Origin: Maribacter vaceletii
GTDB lineage: Bacteria > Bacteroidota > Bacteroidia > Flavobacteriales > Flavobacteriaceae
Assembly (NCBI RefSeq): GCF_003634105.1
Contig: NZ_RBIQ01000012.1
Location: 62,001 to 126,000 of the forward strand
Reading direction: 5' to 3'
Length of the DNA: 64,000 bases
Shown: positions 1 through 7,572 of the stretch, piece after piece
Position numbering within the stretch: position 1 is the first letter of the stretch
Layout of the letters: each line of letters starts with the position of its first letter
Position numbers and translations under genes: made by a program
Notes under the pieces: generated by a model
The model's input: the letters and a program-made list of their open reading frames with translations, nothing else
Databases searched by the model: none
Told to the model about the DNA's origin: nothing

Positions 1-164
1 GGGATATTTAAAATATGTTTACCACGATCCGCAGAAACATAGGCTCTGTTTCTATAGGTTTGTTTCTGGTAGTTATCCATATATTCCCAATAAACTTCTT
101 TTTGTGCTATAACAGCAAAAGTTACTATGTTGGGAATATATGTTGGGTGTATTAAATGTTTCAA
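1..164 (-). CDS. WbqC family protein, 5' part only
   Basis: This is the first 54 codons of a gene that leaves the window at its left edge. The frame reads from a TTG six bases after the lepB stop and gives HLIHPTYIPNIV near the start, then NYQKQTYRNRAYV and GKHILNIP. I recognise these as the conserved opening of WbqC-like proteins, which are found near polysaccharide genes and next to lepB in many flavobacteria. Their biochemical role is not settled. There is no ATG in the available space, so TTG is the likeliest start. The tight spacing suggests cotranscription with lepB. The family call rests on remembered motifs and only a third or less of the protein. Confidence 0.75.
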   Translation of the reverse strand, partial: MKHLIHPTYIPNIVTFAVIAQKEVYWEYMDNYQKQTYRNRAYVSADRGKHILNI

Positions 165-169
165 GGTTT

Positions 170-1870
170 TTAAGATTTGTTTTTTCTTTTCTTACGGAAA
201 AAGTCAAATACAAACCACCCTACTAAAGCAATTAAAAAGAATTTAAAATAAGACCTTGGCTCACCATCTCCATTAACAGTTGTAAATACACGATCCCATC
301 TAATTTTCCAATTTTTAAAACCATCAGTAAAATTGTCAAAACTCATCCAGATGAAAATAGGGGTTCCAACAATGTGATTTTCTGGAACATATCCCCATGT
401 TCTGCTGTCTTCAGAGTGATCTCTATTATCTCCCATCATCCAATAATAATCTTGTTTAAAAGTATAGGTCGTAGCTACTTTGCCATTTAAACTAATTTGA
501 TTTCCTGAAACACTTATTTTATTTCCTTCGTAATCTTTAATTATTTTTTTGTAAACAGGTAGTACGTTTAAATTTAACGGAACAGTAACTCCTTTTTTAG
601 GAAGGTAAATTGGGCCAAAATTATCATTATTCCAGGCGTAGTTAGGGTTTTGAGGAAATATATTAGCACCCCTAGTATTTTTAGGCTCAATTTGCCTTAC
701 AACAGAATCTATAGAAGTGTCTGCTTTTAATTTAGAAACCATTTCATCGGTTAAGGAAACTAAACGTTGTCTTTCTGTAATTTCTTTTAAAGAGAGCCTT
801 GCTTTTTGAATAACTTTAGTTGGGATGCCTAAATGTTTTGTGTATAACTCTAGTTTGCCATCTTCGGCTTGGTTATATCCTAAAAGGTATTCCTGAATAA
901 TTTGCGCTTGTTCTTGGTTAATTGGATTTGAAAGATATTTTCTAGTTAAATCTACCACTCCAATATCTTTTAGTAGGCGTGATGAAACTCCCTTTTTACT
1001 ATAAACCATATAGTCGTACTGGGGTTTAGCTCTATCAGACAGTTTTAGTTGTTTACCATTAATAAAAACATAACCATCTATAATTTCTAAGGAATCTCCT
1101 GGAGTACCAACACAGCGCTTTACATAGTTAGATTTTTTATCAATTGGTTTTTTAACCCCTTTTTCTCTTTTAAAGAAAACACGAACCGTATCTGCAGGCC
1201 AGCTAAAAACAACAATATTATTTTTTTTGACTTTTGTGAAACCAGGAAGTCTAAAGTATGGGAGCTGTGGTTTGTTTAAATAGGAACGTGTGCCAACTAT
1301 TGGAAGTGTGTCATGAACCATTGGTGCTGCGACAGTAGTCATAGGTGTTCTTGCTCCATAATGAAACTTGCTTACAAAAAGAAAATCGCCTACACGTAAT
1401 GTTCTTTCTAGAGAACCTGTAGGAATTACATAGGGTTGAATAAAATAAGTATGTACTAAAGTGGCTGCTACTATTGCAAAAACAATAGAACTAACCCATT
1501 CCCCTAAAGCGGTTGTTGGCTGTAAACTACGGTCTTCTATATACTTTACATCTAGCATATAATTTACATAGTATATGTAAAAACCAAGAGTTAGAACAAC
1601 TAACCAAGACTCCATAAGACTATTTCTTCCAAAACTTCGTATGGTTTCTATCCAAATAACAGGAAACATTAATAAGTTAATAATTGGAATAAATAATAGT
1701 ATAGTCCACCATTTTGGTCTATTAATTATTTGCATTAATACAATAGCATTATAAACAGGTATAGCTGCTTCCCATGCTTTTCTTCCAGCTTTAACATATA
1801 GTTTCCAAGTACCTAAAAAATGAATAACTTGTACTATAAGTATAAAAATAATCCACTGTGTAGTATCCAT
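170..1870 (-). CDS. lepB: Signal peptidase I, long Bacteroidota type
   Basis: Type I signal peptidase of 566 residues, about twice the size of the E. coli enzyme. It cleaves signal peptides from exported proteins at the outer face of the inner membrane. The N-terminal 110 residues hold several hydrophobic segments, and another anchor lies at about 125-145. The catalytic serine box is IPTGSLERTL (Ser153) and the general-base lysine is Lys251 in NYVKRCVGTPGDS. The C-terminal family box GDNRDHSEDSRTWGYVP starts near residue 480. Roughly 200 residues of low similarity separate the lysine box from this last box, as is usual in this phylum. A final hydrophobic segment precedes a basic tail. The residue after the serine is Leu where Met is usual. 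The gene lies between dapB and a wbqC-like gene. Confidence 0.95.
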   Translation of the reverse strand: MDTTQWIIFILIVQVIHFLGTWKLYVKAGRKAWEAAIPVYNAIVLMQIINRPKWWTILLFIPIINLLMFPVIWIETIRSFGRNSLMESWLVVLTLGFYIYYVNYMLDVKYIEDRSLQPTTALGEWVSSIVFAIVAATLVHTYFIQPYVIPTGSLERTLRVGDFLFVSKFHYGARTPMTTVAAPMVHDTLPIVGTRSYLNKPQLPYFRLPGFTKVKKNNIVVFSWPADTVRVFFKREKGVKKPIDKKSNYVKRCVGTPGDSLEIIDGYVFINGKQLKLSDRAKPQYDYMVYSKKGVSSRLLKDIGVVDLTRKYLSNPINQEQAQIIQEYLLGYNQAEDGKLELYTKHLGIPTKVIQKARLSLKEITERQRLVSLTDEMVSKLKADTSIDSVVRQIEPKNTRGANIFPQNPNYAWNNDNFGPIYLPKKGVTVPLNLNVLPVYKKIIKDYEGNKISVSGNQISLNGKVATTYTFKQDYYWMMGDNRDHSEDSRTWGYVPENHIVGTPIFIWMSFDNFTDGFKNWKIRWDRVFTTVNGDGEPRSYFKFFLIALVGWFVFDFFRKKRKNKS

Positions 1871-1959
1871 AAATAATGCTATTTTTTAATAGTAATGCGA
1901 AGCATTCTAATTTTTATTTGTTTTGTATTAGTATCTAAAAGAAATTTCTGTTACAAACA

Positions 1960-2661
1960 TTAACCTAGGTTTAACACATCTTTCATGGTAAAAATTCCTT
2001 TTTTACCAATAATCCATTCTGCGGCAATAACGGCTCCTAAGGCAAAGCCTTCTCTATTATGTGCAGTGTGTTTAATTTCTATACTGTCAATTTCACTATC
2101 GTAAAAAACGGTATGGGTTCCTGGAACAGCTTCTATTCTTTTAGCAGTAATGGGAATTTGGTTAGTGCCAGACTCGTCTAGTTTCCATTTTGTGTAATCA
2201 GAGTTGTTTATTACTCCTTCTGCTAAAGTAATTGCAGTACCACTTGGAGCATCTAACTTTTGTGTATGATGAATTTCTTCCATAGACACATTATATTGTT
2301 TAAGGCTTTTCATCATTTTGGCTAAATATTCATTTAACTCAAAAAAAACATTAACTCCTAAACTAAAATTAGAAGCATAAATAAAAGCCCCTTCTTTTTC
2401 TTTACAAAGAGCTACGGCATTCTCATAATTTTCTAACCAGCCAGTTGTTCCACTAATAATTGGAATATTGTTTTCTAGACATTTTGTAATATTACCATAT
2501 GCGGCGGTAGGCATACTAAAATCAATGGCAACATCAAAAGAAGAAAAATCTATTTCTTTAGTATCTATATCTATTTTGGCTACAATGGTATGATTTCTAT
2601 TTAGAGCAGCTTGCTCAATCATTTTACCCATTCTTCCGTATCCAAATAATGCTATTCTCAT
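1960..2661 (-). CDS. dapB: 4-hydroxy-tetrahydrodipicolinate reductase
   Basis: A cytoplasmic enzyme of 233 residues that reduces 4-hydroxy-tetrahydrodipicolinate with NAD(P)H in the diaminopimelate/lysine pathway, supplying peptidoglycan precursors. The N-terminal Rossmann motif is GYGRMGKMIE. It is followed by IDFSMP, ISGTTGW and the ASNFSLGVN segment. The active-site region EEIHHTQKLDAPSGTA (about residues 127-142) carries the paired histidines and the Lys-Asp-Ala-Pro-Ser-Gly-Thr signature. Length is somewhat shorter than E. coli DapB (273), typical for this phylum. It sits three bases downstream of the DUF5683 gene, so it is probably cotranscribed with parA-parB. Confidence 0.96.
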   Translation of the reverse strand: MRIALFGYGRMGKMIEQAALNRNHTIVAKIDIDTKEIDFSSFDVAIDFSMPTAAYGNITKCLENNIPIISGTTGWLENYENAVALCKEKEGAFIYASNFSLGVNVFFELNEYLAKMMKSLKQYNVSMEEIHHTQKLDAPSGTAITLAEGVINNSDYTKWKLDESGTNQIPITAKRIEAVPGTHTVFYDSEIDSIEIKHTAHNREGFALGAVIAAEWIIGKKGIFTMKDVLNLG

Positions 2662-2664
2662 AAG

Positions 2665-3327
2665 TTAAAAATTAATTGTTAGTCCCATTCCATAATTAGG
2701 ATTGTTATTAATAGGGTCTACATTTAAAAAAGGTTTAAAATCTACGCTAAGATCATCACTGACATTAAATTGTTGTAAATGTGCATCTACATTAGCATCT
2801 ACAATGTTTAATATATAAAGAGCAATTGTAATTACTAAGGACAAGTCTCTTGCTTCTTGAAAATCTTCTTGTTTATTTTGTAATACAGTATCAGAAAAAT
2901 TTGCATTTGTATTTCCGTTTTCTCCATTAGGGTTATAAAATTCATCATCTAAAAAGCCAGCTTTTCTTCTTTTGAATGCAACTCTAAAGCGATCATAAAG
3001 ATCGTTGTTGTATTTATACGAATATATACCCGTTCCTATAGCAGCATATACAATAGGAACTTTCCAATAGCGCTTGTTATATATTTGTCCTAGTCCAGGA
3101 AGTACAGCAGAGTAAAATGCAGCCTTGCTAGGAGCTAAAGGATTAATGTTTCTTTTTTTCTTAATCTTTTTTGAATCAATAACAACACCTTTATCTTTAA
3201 GATTAGTTTTTACACTATCTATATTAGTTTGTGTATTTGTGCTATCTATTTTTTTGTTGTCCTCTTGAGCAAAAGTGTAACAAGAAAATAAGATTAGAAT
3301 AATTGCTGTAATTAGGTATTTATTCAC
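2665..3327 (-). CDS. DUF5683 domain membrane protein
   Basis: A protein of 220 residues with an N-terminal signal peptide (hydrophobic to about residue 20, then FAQED). A Ser/Thr/Lys-rich linker follows. The conserved core begins at about residue 65 with APSKAAFYSAVLPGLGQIYN, then a hydrophobic segment IVYAAIGTGIYSY and a basic patch. I recognise this as the DUF5683 family that accompanies parB and dapB in flavobacteria. Its function is unknown. The start overlaps the parB stop by eight bases, so translation is probably coupled. The GLGQIYN motif resembles small membrane proteins such as the TM2 group, but that is only a resemblance. Confidence 0.8.
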   Translation of the reverse strand: MNKYLITAIILILFSCYTFAQEDNKKIDSTNTQTNIDSVKTNLKDKGVVIDSKKIKKKRNINPLAPSKAAFYSAVLPGLGQIYNKRYWKVPIVYAAIGTGIYSYKYNNDLYDRFRVAFKRRKAGFLDDEFYNPNGENGNTNANFSDTVLQNKQEDFQEARDLSLVITIALYILNIVDANVDAHLQQFNVSDDLSVDFKPFLNVDPINNNPNYGMGLTINF

Positions 3328-4231
3328 CTAGGATTATTTTTTTTATTCGTTTAAAATCTTCTTTGGATGTATACGGAATCGTAATTTTTCCTTTATTTCC
3401 TGTGGTTGATTTAATGTCTACTTTAACATCTAAGTAGTTCGATAAATTTGTAACTCCCTTTGCTATATATTCAGGTGTTTTTAAGGTTTCTGTACTTGGT
3501 TTTGTTGTAGTTTTTGGTTTTTTTGCTTCATGGTATTCTTTAACTGCTTTTTCTGTCTCTCTTACCGACAAATTTTCAGAAACAATTTTTTCATAAAGCG
3601 CTATTTGATCTTTGGTTTTTTCTATGTTCACTAGAGTTCTACCATGACCCATGCTTAAAAAACCATCTCTCATACCAGTTTGTATAATAGGATCTAACTT
3701 TAAAAGTCTTAAGTAATTTGCAATTGTAGAACGTTTTTTACCTACGCGATCACTTAATTTTTCCTGAGTAAGTTCTATTTCATCAATAAGACGTTGGTAA
3801 GACAAGGCAATTTCTATTGGGTCTAAATCTTGTCTTTGTATATTTTCTACCAAAGCCATTTCTAACGATTCTTGATCGTTAGCAATACGAATATATGCAG
3901 GTATAGTTGGGAGATTTATAAGTTTAGAAGCTCTAAACCTTCTTTCTCCAGAGACTAATTGATATTTATTAAAATCTAACTTACGAACAGTTATAGGTTG
4001 TATAACTCCTAATTCCTTTATGGAAGTTGCTAATTCATTTAAAGCTTCATCATTAAAATAAGACCTAGGCTGAAAAGGGTTAACTTCTATACTTTCTAAC
4101 TCTAGCTCTACAATATTTCCAACAACTTTATCTGCATTTTTATCTGTTGCAGATTGTATGTCGTTTTCTGGATCTTTTAATAATGCAGATAAACCTCTAC
4201 CTAGAGCCTGTTTTTTTGTTGCTTTTGCCAT
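3320..4231 (-). CDS. parB: Chromosome partitioning protein ParB
   Basis: A 303-residue DNA-binding CTPase that loads at parS sites and works with ParA in segregating the origin region. The opening ALGRGLSALL is the usual ParA-interacting peptide. The CTP-binding N-terminal domain shows NPFQPR, GVIQPITVR and SGERRFRA, with ENIQRQDLDPIE after it. The helix-turn-helix region follows (LTQEKLSDRVGKKRSTIANYLRLLKL split over about residues 154-180), and MGHGRTL is also present. The C-terminal dimerisation part lies after a Lys/Thr-rich linker. The start codon overlaps the parA stop by one base (TAATG), which indicates translational coupling. I saw no parS-like palindrome in the window. Confidence 0.96.
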   Translation of the reverse strand: MAKATKKQALGRGLSALLKDPENDIQSATDKNADKVVGNIVELELESIEVNPFQPRSYFNDEALNELATSIKELGVIQPITVRKLDFNKYQLVSGERRFRASKLINLPTIPAYIRIANDQESLEMALVENIQRQDLDPIEIALSYQRLIDEIELTQEKLSDRVGKKRSTIANYLRLLKLDPIIQTGMRDGFLSMGHGRTLVNIEKTKDQIALYEKIVSENLSVRETEKAVKEYHEAKKPKTTTKPSTETLKTPEYIAKGVTNLSNYLDVKVDIKSTTGNKGKITIPYTSKEDFKRIKKIILGE

Positions 4232-5004
4232 TACGCAATTTCCTTATTTTTGTTTACTACTTCGTTAGCCATATTTAAATAATTGGCAGCACCTTTACTG
4301 CTAGCATCATATTTTATAATACTTTCTCCATAACTAGGAGCTTCACTAAGACGTACATTTCTTTGAATTATAGTTTCAAAAACCATATCGCCAAAATGTT
4401 TGCGAACTTCCTCTACAACTTGGTTAGATAATCGTAACCTAGAATCATACATAGTTAAAAGCATGCCTTCTATGTCTAAATCAGGATTATGAATTTTTTG
4501 AACACTTTTTATGGTGTTTAGTAATTTTCCTAGTCCTTCTAATGCAAAATATTCACATTGAATTGGTATTATAACAGAATCTGCAGATGTTAAAGCATTA
4601 AGTGTTAATAAGCCTAAAGAAGGAGCACAATCTATCAAAATATAATCATACTTTTCTTTAAGACTAGTAATCGCTTTTTTCATCATGTATTCTCTCTCTT
4701 CTTTGTCTACTAGCTCAATTTCAATAGCTACTAAATCTATATGAGAAGGAATTAAATCTACATTTGGGGATGTAGTTTCTATAATAGTTTCTTCTGCGGT
4801 TTTTGTATGTTCTAATAATTGATATGTTCCCAGCTCAATACTTTCTACATCTATACCTAGTCCAGATGTAGCATTTGCTTGGGGGTCAGCATCAATTAAT
4901 AATACTTTCTTTTCTAGTACTCCTAGCGAAGCTGCAAGGTTTACTGTGGTTGTAGTTTTACCAACACCACCTTTTTGATTTGCTATCGCAATTATCTTGC
5001 CCAT
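4231..5004 (-). CDS. parA: Chromosome partitioning ATPase ParA/Soj
   Basis: A 257-residue ATPase of the ParA/MinD group. The deviant Walker A motif KGGVGKTTT lies about ten residues from the start, LLIDADPQANAT is the Walker A' region, and YDYILIDCAPSLGLLT is Walker B. The frame stays open ten codons further upstream, but homologues begin with MGKIIAIANQKGG, so I place the start at the internal ATG. It drives segregation with the overlapping downstream parB. The 167 bases upstream, before the FtsB-like gene, presumably hold the promoter of the parA-parB-DUF5683-dapB-lepB-wbqC string. I could not find a clean TAnnTTTG box there. Confidence 0.95.
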   Translation of the reverse strand: MGKIIAIANQKGGVGKTTTTVNLAASLGVLEKKVLLIDADPQANATSGLGIDVESIELGTYQLLEHTKTAEETIIETTSPNVDLIPSHIDLVAIEIELVDKEEREYMMKKAITSLKEKYDYILIDCAPSLGLLTLNALTSADSVIIPIQCEYFALEGLGKLLNTIKSVQKIHNPDLDIEGMLLTMYDSRLRLSNQVVEEVRKHFGDMVFETIIQRNVRLSEAPSYGESIIKYDASSKGAANYLNMANEVVNKNKEIA

Positions 5005-5171
5005 TGTAAAGTAAGTTAGGGCGTAAAAATACAATTATTTGTGGTGTTCTAGAAACGATTTTGTTAACACAAAGTGAATAAGTGTAAGAGATTATGTTAA
5101 ATAGCGTTAAAGTGTTGTAAAATAATAGTTTATGAAGCTCTGATTTAGGTCTTTTTTTAAAGAAAAAATAT

Positions 5172-5507
5172 TTAAGGAAGTTTATTTGTCGTTTTTAGAC
5201 TATCCTCATATTCTATTAAGTAAATTTCCTCGTTTTTCTTTTTTAAATAATACTCTTCTCTTGCAAATTTTTCCAATTCTTTAGCATCAGAAAGCTTGTC
5301 AATAATTACTTTGTCTTTTGCAATTTCTTCTTTTAGAAACTCTTGTTGTTTTTCTAGTTTGTTAATTTCATTTTTTAATTCTAAATGAATTAATAGAGAA
5401 TTGGTATCAATAAATAGCATCCAAATAACAAAAACAGTCAACACTAACACATAGGCGTTAGTAATTATTTTAAACCAAGACTTTTTTCTTAAATCTGCCA
5501 ATCCCAT
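5172..5507 (-). CDS. Septum formation initiator (FtsB/DivIC-like)
   Basis: A small protein of 111 residues with one membrane segment near the N-terminus (about residues 16-33, VLVLTVFVIWMLF) after a basic cytoplasmic stub. A coiled coil covers about 38-75 (heptads in ELKNEINKLEKQQEFLKEEI). The conserved end reads KFAREEYYLKKKNEEIYLIE. This is the layout of FtsB/DivIC, a bitopic division protein that bridges FtsL/FtsQ in the divisome. Its stop is followed by a 164-base gap before parA. Its start directly abuts the uridine kinase stop, so the two form one transcript with the udk promoter. The family call is firm, but the exact subfamily name is not. Confidence 0.88.
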   Translation of the reverse strand: MGLADLRKKSWFKIITNAYVLVLTVFVIWMLFIDTNSLLIHLELKNEINKLEKQQEFLKEEIAKDKVIIDKLSDAKELEKFAREEYYLKKKNEEIYLIEYEDSLKTTNKLP

Positions 5508-6116
5508 TTAGGATAATTTATCATTTATTATAGTGCGCACAATATCTATAGCTACCGTATTATATTTATTATTTGGAATAATAATATCTGCATATTCTTT
5601 AGTAGGTTCTATAAATTGGTCATGCATAGGTTTTAAAGTGTTTTGATAGCAATCAAGGGTTTCATCTAAGCTCCAACCTCTTTCTGCGGTATCTCTTTTT
5701 AATCTACGAATTAATCTTTCATCAGAATCTGCATGTACATAAATTTTAATATCAAACATTTCTCTAATTTTAGGGTTGGTTAAAATTAGAATTCCTTCTA
5801 CTAATACTACTTTTCTTGGTTGCGTTGCAACAGTTTCCTTTGTTCTATTGCATTCAATAAAAGAATATACTGGCTGTTCTATAGATTGACCAGATTTTAA
5901 TAATTCTAAATGTTCTACTAATAAGTCAAAATCTATAGCGGATGGATGATCAAAATTTGTTTTTTTTCTTTCTTCAATTGTTAGATGTGATAAATCATTG
6001 TAGTATGAATCCTGAGAAATTACACCAACTTCTTCTTTGGGGAATTCATTCATAATTTGATTAACAACGGTAGTTTTTCCACAACCTGTTCCTCCAGCAA
6101 TACCTATAATTAACAT
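5508..6116 (-). CDS. udk: Uridine kinase
   Basis: A 202-residue cytoplasmic kinase that phosphorylates uridine and cytidine to the monophosphates in pyrimidine salvage. The P-loop is GIAGGTGCGKTT, close to the N-terminus. Further conserved parts are SQDSYYNDLSHL, NFDHPSAIDFDLL, PVYSFIECNR (usually PxYdf..h.R) and VLVEGILIL. The start is set at the ATG in front of LIIGIAGG. A TTG six codons upstream in the same frame lies inside the predicted -7 promoter box, so it is unlikely to be translated. That leaves a very short leader of roughly ten bases. The FtsB-like gene follows without a gap. Confidence 0.95.
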   Translation of the reverse strand: MLIIGIAGGTGCGKTTVVNQIMNEFPKEEVGVISQDSYYNDLSHLTIEERKKTNFDHPSAIDFDLLVEHLELLKSGQSIEQPVYSFIECNRTKETVATQPRKVVLVEGILILTNPKIREMFDIKIYVHADSDERLIRRLKRDTAERGWSLDETLDCYQNTLKPMHDQFIEPTKEYADIIIPNNKYNTVAIDIVRTIINDKLS

Positions 6117-6131
6117 GTATAACAATTTATA

Positions 6132-6160
6132 CAAAAATAAGTATTTGCTATTTAATGCAA
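6132..6160 (-). promoter_or_regulatory. udk promoter, Bacteroidota type
   Basis: On the minus strand TTG (6160-6158), an 18-base spacer and TATTTTTG (6139-6132) fit the known Bacteroidota sigma pattern TTG-N17-23-TAnnTTTG. The start point would fall near 6126, about ten bases before the udk ATG. Confidence 0.6.
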
Positions 6161-6280
6161 CTAAAAAATATGTGTGGGATTATTTAAATTATGAACAACC
6201 AATAAAAAACAACTCTTTTTTACTTTTTGTATTGATAAAATCTATTAACAGATACGTTTTTTTAATGATAAATAATCTAA

Positions 6281-6307
6281 TTGCCATATAACATATAGGT
6301 ACCTTTG
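6281..6307 (+). promoter_or_regulatory. Promoter of the Bcr/CflA exporter, possibly leaderless
   Basis: TTG (6281-6283), a 16-base spacer and TACCTTTG (6300-6307) match the Bacteroidota promoter pattern, with a spacer one base shorter than usual. The exporter ATG begins at 6312, only five bases after the -7 box. That is about where transcription should begin, so the mRNA may have almost no leader. Confidence 0.5.
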
Positions 6308-6311
6308 TATC

Positions 6312-7520
6312 ATGGAGAATGAGAATGTAAAACCAAATTTTGAGTTTGTTGCCTTAATGGCATCGTTAATGTCTATTACAGCATTGGCAATAGATGCAAT
6401 TTTACCAGCTCTTTCAAATATAGGATTAGCAGTTAATAGCTTAGGAGACACGGAAAACCAAAAACTCATTACCATGATTTTTTTAGGCTTGGGAGTTGGG
6501 CAATTATTTTTTGGACCTTTATCTGATAGTTATGGTAGAAAACCTATGATTTACATTGGTTTTGGGGTGTTTTTTATTGCAAGTCTTATTTGTGTTTTTG
6601 CTCCTTCTATGTCTTGGATGGTTTTTGGGAGAATTTTGCAAGGAGTAGGTTTGTCTGCAGCTAGGTCTATAAGTATATCTATAATCAGAGATACATATAA
6701 AGGGGATTATATGGCTAAGGTCATGTCTTTTGTAACCGCTTTTTTTATCCTAATACCGGTAATAGCACCCGCAATGGGAAAAGCAATTTTAGATAGTTTA
6801 GGTTGGCAAGCAATTTTTTTAGTGCAATTATTTTTTTCTTTAATAGTATGTATTTGGTTTTGGAAAAGACAACCAGAAACCTTAAAGCCAGTTTATAAAA
6901 TTCCTTTTACAAAGAATGTTTTTTTTGATGGATTAAAAGAACTTATTCGGTATAAAAAGACGATTGCTTTTACTATAATATCTGGTTTAATTACAGGTTC
7001 TTTTTTAGTGTATTTAAGTGCAGCACAACAAGTTTTTGAAACGCAATATGATTTGGTAGATGAATTTCCATATATTTTTGCGGGATTAGCTATTTCTATT
7101 GGTGTTGCAACGTTTTTAAATGGAAATTTAGTTCTAAAATTTGGAATGCAAAAATTAGCATTTATGGCACTTTATTTATTCTTTGGAGTGTCTTTGTTAT
7201 ATGTAGTTTTGTTTTGGAACTCTCCAAATCCTAATGTTATTGTTTTAATAGTTTTTTTGGCTACTCAATTTTTTAGTTTAGGATTTTTGTTTGGTAATTT
7301 ACGCTCTATTGCAATGGAGCCTATTGGGCATATAGCTGGAATAGGAGCTGCAATTACAGGCTTTACTTCTACAATAATATCTATACCAATAGCAACATAT
7401 GTTGGTAGTTTTGTAGAGAATACGGTTTGGCCTTTATTTGCAGGCTTAGCTGTTTGTGGTTTTGTATCTTTATTTATTTTTCTTCTTATTAGAAGAAAAC
7501 AAAGAATTGCACTTGTGTAA
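6312..7520 (+). CDS. Bcr/CflA-type multidrug efflux MFS transporter
   Basis: A 402-residue inner-membrane transporter with about twelve hydrophobic segments. Family marks are the N-terminal ALAIDAILPAL in helix 1, the loop 2-3 signature GPLSDSYGRKPMI, and FGRILQGVGLSAARSIS with IIRDTYKG in helices 4-5. These are typical of the Bcr/CflA drug:proton antiporter group (DHA1). The substrate cannot be told from the sequence. It stands alone between divergently transcribed udk and convergent acs. The ATG sits five bases behind a promoter -7 box, so the message could be leaderless. No other start fits. Confidence 0.9.
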   Translation: MENENVKPNFEFVALMASLMSITALAIDAILPALSNIGLAVNSLGDTENQKLITMIFLGLGVGQLFFGPLSDSYGRKPMIYIGFGVFFIASLICVFAPSMSWMVFGRILQGVGLSAARSISISIIRDTYKGDYMAKVMSFVTAFFILIPVIAPAMGKAILDSLGWQAIFLVQLFFSLIVCIWFWKRQPETLKPVYKIPFTKNVFFDGLKELIRYKKTIAFTIISGLITGSFLVYLSAAQQVFETQYDLVDEFPYIFAGLAISIGVATFLNGNLVLKFGMQKLAFMALYLFFGVSLLYVVLFWNSPNPNVIVLIVFLATQFFSLGFLFGNLRSIAMEPIGHIAGIGAAITGFTSTIISIPIATYVGSFVENTVWPLFAGLAVCGFVSLFIFLLIRRKQRIALV

Positions 7521-7550
7521 AAAAAGCCAAACAGAATATGTTTGACTTTT
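7521..7550. terminator. Shared terminator between exporter and acs
   Basis: Stem CAAACA (7528-7533) / TGTTTG (7539-7544) with loop GAATA. After one C/A mismatch it is extended by AAAAG (7522-7526) with CTTTT (7546-7550). Read on the minus strand the hairpin is followed by a run of seven T, a strong terminator for acs. On the plus strand the T run is shorter but directly follows the exporter stop. Confidence 0.75.
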
Positions 7551-7572
7551 GATACTTTATTACAAGATAGTA

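Noticed and set aside
1880-1920. Small hairpin AATGC/GCATT between dapB and lepB considered as a terminator
   Set aside because: On the minus strand, where these genes run, no T tract follows, and the genes appear to be one transcription unit.
4200-5171. Search for a parS palindrome near parA-parB
   Set aside because: Only short chance palindromes such as TTCTAGAA were seen; nothing resembles the 16-base parS consensus.
6132-6134. TTG as start of uridine kinase
   Set aside because: It lies inside the predicted -7 box and the ATG six codons later fits homologues and the P-loop position.
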